NCBI RefSeq assembly: GCF_009498215.1
Contig: NZ_CP043498.1
Coordinates: 62,001 to 126,000 of the forward strand
DNA length: 64,000 bases
DNA from: Rhizobium grahamii
GTDB lineage: Bacteria; Pseudomonadota; Alphaproteobacteria; Rhizobiales; Rhizobiaceae
Reading direction: 5' to 3'
Shown here: in pieces, positions 1-7,663 of the stretch
How positions within the stretch are numbered: the stretch's first letter is position 1
How the letters are laid out: every line of letters starts with the position of its first letter
Position numbers and translations under genes: made by a program
The notes under the pieces: model-generated
Seen by the model: the letters and a program-made list of their open reading frames with translations, nothing else
What the model was told of the DNA's origin: nothing
Database searches by the model: none

Positions 1-33
1 GTGTCCGTGGTTCAAATCCGCGTCTGGGCACCA
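1..33 (+). tRNA. tRNA 3' end, probably tRNA-Phe (partial)
   Basis: The window opens inside a tRNA. Positions 6-10 and 18-22 form a five-pair T stem (CGTGG / CCGCG, one G-T pair) around the T loop TTCAAAT at 11-17. Positions 23-29 (TCTGGGC) are the 3' acceptor strand, A30 is the discriminator and CCA is encoded at 31-33. The acceptor strand and the variable-loop sequence resemble alphaproteobacterial tRNA-Phe. The anticodon is outside the window, so the identity is an inference from these parts. Confidence 0.75.
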
Positions 34-202
34 CTACCTTAGATCCGATTTTCTGAGCAGATTTCTTATCTTCCGGTGTTCTCATTGTGAGTTCAATCGC
101 GGTTTGCGTGATTTGCCGTCGCCCCCGCTGGACTCCGGCCGGTGCAAGCCTGTAGGTGCTGGGGGATGGTTCATCTGGCGGCGGATTCGGAGCGGCAACG
201 AC

Positions 203-463
203 ATGGCTAAGAAGCAGAAGATCGAGCATTCGGAACTGTCCGGCGAGTTCACCGATGACGATGTCACTGTGCTGGTCGATATCTCCCGTCCGGCCGGAAC
301 CAACGGCGACTGGAAGCTCGAAGTCGTGACGCAGGACGAGGATCTGATCGAGTGGGAAGAGGGTTTTGCGACCGATCGCGAAGCCTTCGACGAGTTTCTG
401 GCAACCGTCGAACGCGAAGGCATCCGGACCTTTCTTGAAGACACGGATCCGTCGATCCACTAA
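203..463 (+). CDS. Small conserved hypothetical protein (86 aa)
   Basis: An 86-residue acidic protein of unknown function. The ATG at 203 is chosen over an upstream in-frame start at 104 because GGAGCGG lies just before it and the 5' extension is arginine/proline-rich in a non-coding manner. The chain starts with a basic MAKKQK stretch and then becomes rich in Asp/Glu. No membrane segment or catalytic motif is visible. It stands alone downstream of the tRNA. Confidence 0.7.
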   Translation: MAKKQKIEHSELSGEFTDDDVTVLVDISRPAGTNGDWKLEVVTQDEDLIEWEEGFATDREAFDEFLATVEREGIRTFLEDTDPSIH

Positions 464-589
464 CTTCTCCTGGTGAAATGTCGCTCTATAGACAGAAAAT
501 GTCGTATATGATAAATCGCGAAAATAATACGAAACTAAAGTGAGCGACTTCGAAGATTAGTGCGCGAAAAACGCGCCGGGAACAGCCAA

Positions 590-841
590 ATGAAAGCGTC
601 GGAATACAGAGCCGCTATTGCAGTGGTCGGACTGACTGCTGCCGCCGTGGAAAAGCTGTTCGGTGTGGACCAGCTGACCAGCCGCCGTTGGGCGTCCGGT
701 GAGCTGGAGGTTCCGCGCGCTGTTTCGCTGTGCCTGCTTCTCATGGCATCTCACAACACGTCGGTTGTACAGGCGCAGATACTGGCGGATGGGGCTGATG
801 ACTCCCTGGTCGGCTATCTCGCCGCCGGTCACGCCGCCTGA
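590..841 (+). CDS. Small putative helix-turn-helix protein (83 aa)
   Basis: An 83-residue protein. Residues about 14-42 read as a helix-turn-helix: an Ala-rich helix, FGVDQLTSRRWASG as turn plus recognition helix, then VPRAVSL. This resembles small Cro/XRE-like DNA-binding proteins found singly in rhizobial genomes. A GTG at 560 would add ten residues; the ATG at 590 is taken as the simpler start, but neither has a strong ribosome binding site. DNA binding is inferred from the pattern only. It converges with the next gene, five bases away. Confidence 0.6.
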   Translation: MKASEYRAAIAVVGLTAAAVEKLFGVDQLTSRRWASGELEVPRAVSLCLLLMASHNTSVVQAQILADGADDSLVGYLAAGHAA

Positions 842-846
842 TCGTC

Positions 847-1095
847 TCAGGCGGCTGACGTCTTCGCCATCTGTCTCAGGACATCCAGTAGAGCCCTAGC
901 GTCGTCATTGGCCGCCAGCGTCTGCAGGCGTTCCTCCGCGAGGCAGATGATTGCTTGCAGGCACTCCCGCTCGCCCCAGGTGGCAGCCGTCGACGCCGCC
1001 ACGAGATCCTCAAACGCAAATTGCATGGCGTCCTGGCAGCGGATATCCCGATCCGGATCGTCGTCGGTGACAAACGGCTTGTAGATGTCTCTCAT
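847..1095 (-). CDS. Conserved hypothetical protein (82 aa)
   Basis: An 82-residue acidic, helical protein of unknown function. The start ATG at 1095 follows GGGGCATGAG. No signal peptide, membrane segment or known motif is seen. The Asp-rich N-terminal part (DDDPDRD) and the Ala/Leu-rich remainder look like a soluble all-helical protein. Composition is clearly coding compared with the overlapping frames. Confidence 0.6.
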   Translation of the reverse strand: MRDIYKPFVTDDDPDRDIRCQDAMQFAFEDLVAASTAATWGERECLQAIICLAEERLQTLAANDDARALLDVLRQMAKTSAA

Positions 1096-1278
1096 CTCAT
1101 GCCCCGCATATTGGCTGTGGCATCATCATAGCAGCTTGGTCTTAATGAAGTCCTGACGGAACGAGGGATGTGTCATCAAAACGCACAGTAAGAGCGACAT
1201 CGGTGGATAACTGGTCTCCATTCTCATCGGGGCGATACAATGGTAATACTGTCCCTCCCAAAGAGGAGGGGAAAAACT

Positions 1279-1683
1279 ATGCCACGGATCGCACAGCTAT
1301 ATTTCAAGACGGCAATCCTGTTTCTTATCCTTGGGATAGGAATGGGTCTGAACATGGCCATTTCACAGGACCACAGCGTCATCGGGGCGCACGCACACTG
1401 TAATCTGCTGGGCTGGGTGACGATGGCGATCTTCGGGGGATATCATGCGCTCAATCCGCGCAAGGCCGAGCGGCGGCTCGCCATGATCCAGTACTATGTC
1501 TACACGGCCGGCCTCGTGCTGATGATCCCGAGCCTCTATATGTTCCTGCTCGGGAACATGGCAATGGAACCCGTCGTGGCGGTCGCGTCCATCATAACGT
1601 TCATCGGCGTCCTGCTCTTCGCCGTCATCATCTTCACGGGCGAACAGGTCGCCGTGACGCCGTCTGCGCAGTCCTATCGCTGA
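1279..1683 (+). CDS. Small four-helix membrane protein, heme-copper-oxidase subunit I-like
   Basis: A 134-residue integral membrane protein with about four hydrophobic segments (near residues 8-28, 37-57, 72-92 and 100-122). The stretch HAHCNLLGW followed by GGYHALNP resembles the histidine-containing helices of the cytochrome c oxidase subunit I fold, as seen in a family of short membrane proteins often annotated as cytochrome-c-oxidase-like. The ATG at 1279 is chosen because GAGGAGGGG (1263-1271) precedes it; an earlier start at 1240 has no such site. Whether it binds heme is unknown. A terminator-like hairpin follows. Confidence 0.65.
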   Translation: MPRIAQLYFKTAILFLILGIGMGLNMAISQDHSVIGAHAHCNLLGWVTMAIFGGYHALNPRKAERRLAMIQYYVYTAGLVLMIPSLYMFLLGNMAMEPVVAVASIITFIGVLLFAVIIFTGEQVAVTPSAQSYR

Positions 1684-1702
1684 AGCGAGTGCCGATATGT
1701 AT

Positions 1703-1740
1703 GACCCGGCAGGCCCGCATAGGCGGGTCGGTCGGGTTTT
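1703..1740 (+). terminator. Putative intrinsic terminator after the small membrane protein gene
   Basis: An inner stem CCCGC/GCGGG with loop ATAG (1714-1727) sits inside an outer ACCCG/CGGGT pairing (1704-1708 with 1733-1737), followed by TTTT. It lies between two convergent genes. Confidence 0.5.
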
Positions 1741-1742
1741 GC

Positions 1743-1949
1743 CTAGTGGATGACCTGGATGCGGATCTGCTCACTGACGGCGTAGGAATGACAATCGCTC
1801 GCTGCATCGCCGACGAAAATTACATCTCCGTCGGAATCGAACAAACCCCAGCAGGGCTCGTCATCGACAAAGACCTTCCGGATGTAACCGAAGGGTTCGG
1901 CATCGATGATGATGGTGGGTGCAACAGCAACGGTCTCAAGTGCTCGCAT
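1743..1949 (-). CDS. Small protein, DUF1150-like
   Basis: A 68-residue acidic protein. The pattern of a short N-terminal arm, then YIR-V-VD-E-CWGLFDSDGDVIFVGD, then a C-terminal helix ending in IQVIH resembles the DUF1150 family of small alphaproteobacterial proteins, whose function is unknown. The ATG at 1949 is preferred over a TTG at 1961 because GGAG lies six bases before it. The family match is from memory of the pattern. Confidence 0.55.
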   Translation of the reverse strand: MRALETVAVAPTIIIDAEPFGYIRKVFVDDEPCWGLFDSDGDVIFVGDAASDCHSYAVSEQIRIQVIH

Positions 1950-2018
1950 GGATAACTCCAATGAGTCATTTCTGTTTTAGTGCATTCGCATATTGCATCC
2001 CGAAGCTGACCCGGAGCT

Positions 2019-2036
2019 ATCCCGAAAAATAGGGAT
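2019..2036. promoter_or_regulatory. Dyad ATCCC-N8-GGGAT upstream of the OsmC gene
   Basis: ATCCC at 2019-2023 and GGGAT at 2032-2036 form an inverted repeat with eight bases between, about 140 bp before the OsmC-family gene. The same arms and spacing recur at 14338-14355 before a luxR-type gene. Operator function is an inference from symmetry and position. Confidence 0.3.
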
Positions 2037-2173
2037 GGGAAACTGACCTTGACCATCGCGCGTCTGCGCGAATCGATTCGACGCGCAAAACGCCTGTCGA
2101 TACCGGAGGAAGTACGTTGCAGTGGTGGCAGGAAGATCCTATCTAACGTCCTGATTGTCGTAAGAGGTTCTCC

Positions 2174-2602
2174 ATGGCCGATTTGAAGGTTCGCACTCGT
2201 CCCGTTGGCGCAACGGCTGTTCTCGGCCGCACGGGTTTTCCACATGTTACATCGGCGACGAAGGGCGAAATCGACATCGTCACCGGCCCCTCACAGCCGG
2301 GATTCAATCCCCTCGATCTCCTCTATTCGTCCCTGTCCGCCTGCCTCGTGCTGAGCGCGCGCATGGCCGCAAGCCAGTTCGGCGTTCTCGACAAGATCAC
2401 CGAGATCACCGCTGACGTTACGGGTGAGAAGGCGACCGAAGGTCTATCCCGGGTACAGAAGTTCAACATCGCCTTCGCCATCAAGGGCGATCTCGATGAC
2501 GAGATGCGTTCGAAAATCGCCCACGCGGCGGAAGATGAAATCTGCACGGTCAGCAACACGATCCGCGGCAATCCCGAATTTTCCACCGTGGTCTCGGGCT
2601 AG
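2174..2602 (+). CDS. OsmC-family peroxide reductase-like protein
   Basis: A 142-residue OsmC/Ohr-fold protein. Members of this family reduce organic peroxides with two cysteines. Cys57 lies in LYSSLSACLVLS, the expected N-terminal end of the central helix, and Cys124 in EDEICTVSNTIRG, the second conserved position. Length and order fit the YhfA/OsmC branch; the exact substrate cannot be told. The start ATG at 2174 follows AAGAGG. The gene stands alone, with a dyad upstream. Confidence 0.85.
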   Translation: MADLKVRTRPVGATAVLGRTGFPHVTSATKGEIDIVTGPSQPGFNPLDLLYSSLSACLVLSARMAASQFGVLDKITEITADVTGEKATEGLSRVQKFNIAFAIKGDLDDEMRSKIAHAAEDEICTVSNTIRGNPEFSTVVSG

Positions 2603-2748
2603 AACCTCGACCGACTGATGCCTATCGGTCGCGCGTGGCGGAATAGCGCCGCGCCTGTCGCTCTTCGGCTATCATCGCCCAGTCGTATCTGCTACTCGGC
2701 TGCAACTGGCGTCGCTGCGATCGAGGCGGCGCGGAAAGCACCGAAAGC

Positions 2749-3648
2749 ATGTCTCAAGCCGTTTCCGCCGCATCCCCGTCGTCTCCATCCAACCGTTTCG
2801 CTCTGGCCGCCCTCATTCTCGGCGGCGCCGCGATTGGCGGTTCGCCGATCTTCGTGCGTCTGTCGGAGGTCGGGCCGATGGCGACCGCCTTCTGGCGTGT
2901 GGCGCTTGCGCTCATTCCGATCTTCGCCTTTTCTCTGATCAGAGGCGGGAAGGATGCGGGACCGAAGCCCGCTAACCTGACGGATTGCGGTCTGCTCGTG
3001 CTTCCCGGCGTCATTCTGGCGATGGATCTCGCCGCCTGGCATCTCTCCATCACCATGACATCGGTCGCGAACGCCACGTTGCTCGCCAATCTGGCGCCCG
3101 TGTTCGTGACGGTAATCGGGTTGCTGTTCTTCCGCGCCTCGGTTAGCCGGATCTTCGTTATCGGCCTTGCCCTTGCCCTTGCCGGCGTCGTCATCCTCAA
3201 AGGCGGGCCGTCCGCTCTCGGAAACGGCGACCTGCGCGGCGATGGGGTCGCGATCATCGCAGCAGTTTTCTATGCGGGTTACATTCTCTCGATCGGTCGC
3301 CTGCGAAGCCGTTTCGACACCATCCGCATCATGCTCTGGAGCACGGCGTCAGCGGCAGTCTGCGTATTTCCGCTCGGCTTCTTCTTCGAAGATCACATGC
3401 TGCCGGCGACGGCCTACGGCTGGTCCATAGTTTTTGGCTTGGCGTTCATAAGCCACGCCAGCGGCCAGGTGGCGATCGCCTACGCTCTTGCCTACCTGCC
3501 GGCTGCATTCTCGTCGCTGACGCTGTTGCTGCAGCCCGTCGTCGCCGCCATCCTTGCGTGGATCCTGCTCAGCGAGCCGATCGGTCTCATGCAGGCGCTC
3601 GGCGGCGTCGTCGTGCTCGCCGGGATCATGATCGCCCGGCGAGGCTGA
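2749..3648 (+). CDS. DMT-superfamily transporter (EamA domains)
   Basis: A 299-residue inner-membrane protein with about ten hydrophobic segments arranged as two EamA repeats (roughly residues 16-145 and 160-297). Characteristic pieces include GGSPIFVRLSEVGPMATAFWRV at the start of repeat one and LLLQPVVAAILAWILLSEP near the end of repeat two, typical of RhaT/YdcZ-like drug/metabolite exporters. Substrate is unknown. It converges with the pyruvyl transferase gene, leaving six bases between stop codons. Confidence 0.85.
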   Translation: MSQAVSAASPSSPSNRFALAALILGGAAIGGSPIFVRLSEVGPMATAFWRVALALIPIFAFSLIRGGKDAGPKPANLTDCGLLVLPGVILAMDLAAWHLSITMTSVANATLLANLAPVFVTVIGLLFFRASVSRIFVIGLALALAGVVILKGGPSALGNGDLRGDGVAIIAAVFYAGYILSIGRLRSRFDTIRIMLWSTASAAVCVFPLGFFFEDHMLPATAYGWSIVFGLAFISHASGQVAIAYALAYLPAAFSSLTLLLQPVVAAILAWILLSEPIGLMQALGGVVVLAGIMIARRG

Positions 3649-3654
3649 TTGCGA

Positions 3655-4674
3655 TCAGGCGACCGCCCGTGTCTGCATGCGCCGTGCGTCGAGAATGGCC
3701 AGCGCCTCGTCGACAGTCGCTGCCAGCTCCGCCTTTTCCGTGTTGCAGGTATTCCAGGCTTCGATGAAGCTGCTGGTCTTGCCGTAGCTGTTGTCGAGCA
3801 CGCAATGGTCCGCGCCGATCAGCACGCACATGATATGGCCGTGCATGCGGTCGGTTATGACCTGCCGTGCCGAGCCGAGCAGCGCCACACCGCGGTCGAA
3901 GCGCTGCTGCGCGCGCTCGCGGTAGGCGAGTTCCGTCATGCGGGCGCGGCCGCCGATCTTGCCGGACAGCAGGCCCTTCAGGATTGCCGCGTGCTTGGTC
4001 TGCTTCTGGAAATCGGCGGGCTCATCCGGCCAATCCGACTTCACCGTTCCCGGGCGCTGTGTCGCCGCTGTCAGGTCCTGCGGCGTGCCGACTTCCTGGT
4101 CTTCGCGCAGGTTCAAGAGCAGCTCATGCTGAGGCACCGGCTTGGCGACCGGACCGATGCAGAAGGCCATGTCGGGGCACAGACGCGTCTCGCACTGGAA
4201 CCAGCGCTGCGCAAACGCCAGGCTCTTCTTGTCGCGCACGAGCAGCGTGAACTGGCCATGCTTCTCGATCGCGCGCGCCGTGCTGTCGACGTTGGCCTGA
4301 TCCTTGAAATGGATGGTCTGCGGCAGCTGCACGATCGGCCGTCCCTTATGCCGCTCCAGCATGTTCTCGCGGAACAGGCGGTAGCCCGCCCAGATGTCAC
4401 CGAAGTTGCCGCCGCCATGCAGAAAGATCCGGCCGTCGCCAATGGCGCCGAGCATGCGGTCCTCGTCGAAGGTCGGGATTTCGGTCACATAGGACGGGCG
4501 CGAGCGCTTCTTGTCGAAATATGCAAGTTCACCCAGCCAGATCGCGCTGTCGCCGATATTGTAGTGGTTCGGAAAGTCGAGCAGCGCATAACGCTCCGAG
4601 GGGTCGAAAACGTCCGCCAGGTTCTTCTCGATCACGCCCTGCAGGCGGTTGATGATCGTCAGGTTAGATTCCAT
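3655..4674 (-). CDS. Polysaccharide pyruvyl transferase family protein
   Basis: A 339-residue cytoplasmic enzyme of the polysaccharide pyruvyl transferase family, which adds a pyruvyl ketal from phosphoenolpyruvate to sugars of exopolysaccharide or lipopolysaccharide. Family marks are NYHNIGDSAIW near residue 37, FLHGGGNFGDIW near residue 103, and VITDRMHGHIM near residue 280 followed by DNSYGK. The start at 4674 follows AAGGAG. It is the last gene of a three-gene minus-strand operon with a flippase and a glycosyltransferase, which suggests a decorated surface polysaccharide. The acceptor sugar cannot be inferred. Confidence 0.85.
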   Translation of the reverse strand: MESNLTIINRLQGVIEKNLADVFDPSERYALLDFPNHYNIGDSAIWLGELAYFDKKRSRPSYVTEIPTFDEDRMLGAIGDGRIFLHGGGNFGDIWAGYRLFRENMLERHKGRPIVQLPQTIHFKDQANVDSTARAIEKHGQFTLLVRDKKSLAFAQRWFQCETRLCPDMAFCIGPVAKPVPQHELLLNLREDQEVGTPQDLTAATQRPGTVKSDWPDEPADFQKQTKHAAILKGLLSGKIGGRARMTELAYRERAQQRFDRGVALLGSARQVITDRMHGHIMCVLIGADHCVLDNSYGKTSSFIEAWNTCNTEKAELAATVDEALAILDARRMQTRAVA

Positions 4675-4723
4675 TGAAGGCTCCTTGTTTTAGGGACAAG
4701 AGGTCCGAAAGTAGTGCGCGGGC

Positions 4724-6214
4724 TCAGGCCTGCGCGTGTTTGCGAAACGGATTGAGCGACATTGCAAGCGCGATGTAGGGGCGGATGACCGACCGGCCGA
4801 AGATCGGCAGGAAGGCCAGATAGATCACCGCGCCGAGGCCGATGCTGAGGCCGAGCGACAGCCAGCGGTTCTGGATATGCTCGACGATGACAGGATGAGC
4901 GAGCCAGACGCCGGCGGCCATCAGAAGCGAACCGCAGAGCGGCAGCGCCACGGCCTTCAGCGTGCTCATCGCATCGATGCTGGCGAAGCGGGCCAGCACA
5001 TATTGCTGGTAGGGCAGCGTCAGCCAGGCTCGCAGCGTATAGCCTGCCGCGACGGCAACCACGCCGTAGGGCACGAGCAGCCAGGTCAGCACCAGCGTCG
5101 CGGCAAGCTGCAGGGCTGCCACCGAGAGGATCGATTCCGCGCGGTTGACCGCCGACAGCGCCGACGAGGCGAAGAAGTTCATCACGAAGGGCACAGCCAT
5201 CAGCACGAGCACCGTGGCGATGTCGCCGGCGTTGCCCCACTTGTCGCCGAACAGCATGGCGATCATGTCGTTGGACAGCGCCCCGAAACCAAGCAGCAGC
5301 GGGATGGTGCCGAGTGCGGCCGCGCCGACAATCTTGTTGTAGGCGTTGCGGAAGGCGATACGGTCGTTCTGCAGGCGCGACAGCGTCACCAGTGCAACGC
5401 TGCCGATCGGCGCCAGCACAGCCTGTCCGATCAGCTCGATCAGGCGCCAGGCGATACGATAACGGCCGACTTCGACCGGGCCATACCAGCGCGAAATGAA
5501 AATGTCCTGCACGCGGGCAAGCAGCATCCACATCAACTGCGTGACCACAAGGCTGATGGAAAATAGGAAGACCGAGCGGAACAGCGGCACGTTGAAGCGG
5601 AACCTCGGCATCCAGGGATAGGCGACCCAGCCGAGCAGCACCGTGACGACGGCGTTGACGGCGGTTTGGGCGACTAGCGCCCACACGCCCCAGCCCATGA
5701 AGGCGCAGGCAACGGCGGTGATGCCGGAAAGCAGGCTGGCGGCGATCGCCTGGGCTGCGAGGTTCTTGTGTCCGAATTCGCGCGCCAGCCGCGCATTGTG
5801 GATCACAGCAAGCGACGACACCGGCAGCAGCGGCGCTAGCCAGCGCAGGATCTCCGACACTTTCGGGTCGCGGACGAGATCGCCGTAATAGGGCGCGAAG
5901 ACGAAGACGACAGCGGCGACGATGGCGCTGAAGGCAATCGTCGCCCAGAAGGCGGTGTCCGCAAGTTCCTCGTCGAGATCCAGTTGCCGCGTGATGGCAT
6001 CACCCAGGCCAGCATACGCCAGAACGCGACCGATCTCGACGAACAGGCTGGCAAGCGCAAAGGTCCCGAAATCGCCGGGACCGAGAATACGCGCCAGTAT
6101 GACGAAGATGATGAAGGTTGCCACCGTACTCCAGGCAACCCGGATGACCGACCATAGAACGGAGAGGGCGGTCTTCTTCTTCAGTTCGGCGTGGGCGATT
6201 GCCGTATCTGCCAT
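4724..6214 (-). CDS. Wzx-like oligosaccharide flippase (MOP superfamily)
   Basis: A 496-residue integral membrane protein with about twelve to fourteen hydrophobic segments, of the polysaccharide-synthesis arm of the MOP exporter superfamily. It would move lipid-linked oligosaccharide across the inner membrane. The N-terminal region (SVLWSVIRVAWSTVATF, then ILARILGPGDFGTFALAS) is the usual family opening. The gene lies 49 bases before the pyruvyl transferase start and 58 after the glycosyltransferase stop, so the three are probably co-transcribed. Confidence 0.85.
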   Translation of the reverse strand: MADTAIAHAELKKKTALSVLWSVIRVAWSTVATFIIFVILARILGPGDFGTFALASLFVEIGRVLAYAGLGDAITRQLDLDEELADTAFWATIAFSAIVAAVVFVFAPYYGDLVRDPKVSEILRWLAPLLPVSSLAVIHNARLAREFGHKNLAAQAIAASLLSGITAVACAFMGWGVWALVAQTAVNAVVTVLLGWVAYPWMPRFRFNVPLFRSVFLFSISLVVTQLMWMLLARVQDIFISRWYGPVEVGRYRIAWRLIELIGQAVLAPIGSVALVTLSRLQNDRIAFRNAYNKIVGAAALGTIPLLLGFGALSNDMIAMLFGDKWGNAGDIATVLVLMAVPFVMNFFASSALSAVNRAESILSVAALQLAATLVLTWLLVPYGVVAVAAGYTLRAWLTLPYQQYVLARFASIDAMSTLKAVALPLCGSLLMAAGVWLAHPVIVEHIQNRWLSLGLSIGLGAVIYLAFLPIFGRSVIRPYIALAMSLNPFRKHAQA

Positions 6215-6272
6215 TCACTGTCCATTCGAATAGGCGCGACGAGCGCGCATTGATCGTGCAGGCGTGGTTCTG

Positions 6273-7190
6273 TCAGGCGGGGTTCTGTAGTCGTGGGCTG
6301 CGCCAATAGGCGATCATCCCCGTCAGGTTGTCGCGCAGCTGGCTGCGATAGGTAAGGCCGAGATCGCCATCGAGCTTGCGCTTGCCGATGGCTTCCAGCG
6401 CGGCTTGCCGGATATCCCACCGCAGCATGCCCCGCATGTTCGACCGACGGTCGAACAGATATTTGGCGTAGAGCGCGCCGTTGCCGAAGGCATAGCCGCT
6501 CTGCAGCTTCTTGACATCGCCGAGCTCGCGGCGTCCATGAAAATGCTTGACGGCAAAGTCCGGCAGATATTCGACCCGTATTCCGGCGTTGAAGGCGCGA
6601 TGGACGTAATCAGTATCCTCGCCCGAGCGGAAGGGCGAACCAGCGCCGAAACGCGTGTCGAAGAGCCCGACCTTGTCGGCGATGGCGCGGGGGAAGGCCA
6701 TGTTAGCGCCGTGGATGAAGCCGCCGGCGTGAAGATCGCTGCTGAGTACAGCCGGCTCCAGCTCCGGCTTGATGGTCACCGGCAGGTCTCTTGCATCTCC
6801 AAGCTCGATGCGACCGCCGCGCATCACGAGTTCGCGATCGGCCGCGAATAGGGCGGCGATGCTGGTGAAGTAATCAGGGAACACTTCGCAATCGTCGTCG
6901 GTAAAGGCGAGGACGCGACCGGTAGCCGCGCCCATTCCGCTGTTGCGAGCGACCGCGAGGCCGGGTTTTGCCTCGTAGACGAGCGTGGTCTTGATCGGTG
7001 CGTTTGCAGCCCATTCGCGCACAACGTCCGAGGTAGAATCGCTAGAGCCGTTGTCGACGAAAACGAGCTCCAGCCGCAAGTAGCTTGCCTGGCGCGCGGC
7101 GACAGAAATGGCATCCAGGCAGTTCGTCAGTCCATATGCCCGATTTCTCGAAGAGATAATCAGGCTGATGTCCACGGGCTGAGGAGGCAT
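6273..7190 (-). CDS. Family 2 glycosyltransferase
   Basis: A 305-residue GT-A fold glycosyltransferase. The nucleotide-sugar binding part begins with ISLIISSRNRAYGL-type sequence at residues 6-20, followed by FVDNGSSDST near 48, ARNSGMGAATG near 80, the metal-binding FTDDDCE near 97, and an SGEDTDY motif near 196. The ATG at 7190 is chosen because AGAAGGGG precedes it; an upstream open stretch to 7364 has a non-coding, Cys/Phe-rich composition. It leads the polysaccharide operon with the flippase and pyruvyl transferase. Donor and acceptor are unknown. Confidence 0.88.
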   Translation of the reverse strand: MPPQPVDISLIISSRNRAYGLTNCLDAISVAARQASYLRLELVFVDNGSSDSTSDVVREWAANAPIKTTLVYEAKPGLAVARNSGMGAATGRVLAFTDDDCEVFPDYFTSIAALFAADRELVMRGGRIELGDARDLPVTIKPELEPAVLSSDLHAGGFIHGANMAFPRAIADKVGLFDTRFGAGSPFRSGEDTDYVHRAFNAGIRVEYLPDFAVKHFHGRRELGDVKKLQSGYAFGNGALYAKYLFDRRSNMRGMLRWDIRQAALEAIGKRKLDGDLGLTYRSQLRDNLTGMIAYWRSPRLQNPA

Positions 7191-7663
7191 GCAATTTCCC
7201 CTTCTGCGATCGATGTCGAAGCGGAGGATAGGGCGCACATCCGCGTTCGACAAGGAGCATTTTGCGTTGCAGCAAAATAGTACATGGCGTTGAAAAAACA
7301 AAAGAATGTGGTGATTTCTAGCCGATATATTGCTTCTGAATAGAACGGCGATCGACTGTTCCAATAACAGTCGCGACGATCGCCGATGAAGATAAAATCT
7401 TGGAAATATAAATATCGCGAGAGAGGAATTGTTCTCTTCGATGCGATGGTTTGCTTCGTCGCAAGTCGCGACGGACGAAGCGATACTTGTATATTCTACG
7501 CTGCGCTGCGAACGGCGGGAAATGCCGTCGCGCCCATGTGCTTTCCAAGCTTAGCGGCCGGTATCGCAAGAATTGCAGAAGATGGTTTAGTTTCCGAAAG
7601 CGCGAGCGGTGCTCGTACTGACAGGAAATCGCCGACTAACTTCGGCGATTTCGAGGGCTCATC
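7191..7663. other. 473-bp gene-free, AT-richer stretch with several strong hairpins
   Basis: No convincing coding frame is visible here. It contains three clear inverted repeats: 7346-7360 with 7366-7385 (two perfect blocks of 7 and 8 bp around loop CCAAT, with a five-base bulge), GCTTCGTC/GACGAAGC at 7453-7460 and 7474-7481, and the 11-bp hairpin at 7625-7652 treated separately as a terminator. The first two lie upstream of the polysaccharide operon on the minus strand and may be leader structure or a small RNA. Confidence 0.4.
7625..7652 (-). terminator. Hairpin downstream of the VOC-hydrolase gene
   Basis: An 11-bp perfect stem GAAATCGCCGA / TCGGCGATTTC with a six-base loop. On the minus strand it begins 12 bases after the stop codon (7664) that ends the frame-corrected VOC-hydrolase gene. 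There is no long T run, so termination is inferred from position and stem strength. Confidence 0.45.

Noticed and set aside
1155..1190. GGAAC-type sequence resembling the EcfG general stress promoter
   Set aside because: GGAAC is present but no CGTT box at 16-17 bases follows.
2051..2185. A TTG-started frame (about 45 codons) before the OsmC gene, with the palindrome CGAATCGATTCG inside it
   Set aside because: No start-site signal and it runs into the OsmC start; the 12-bp palindrome alone was not enough to call an operator.
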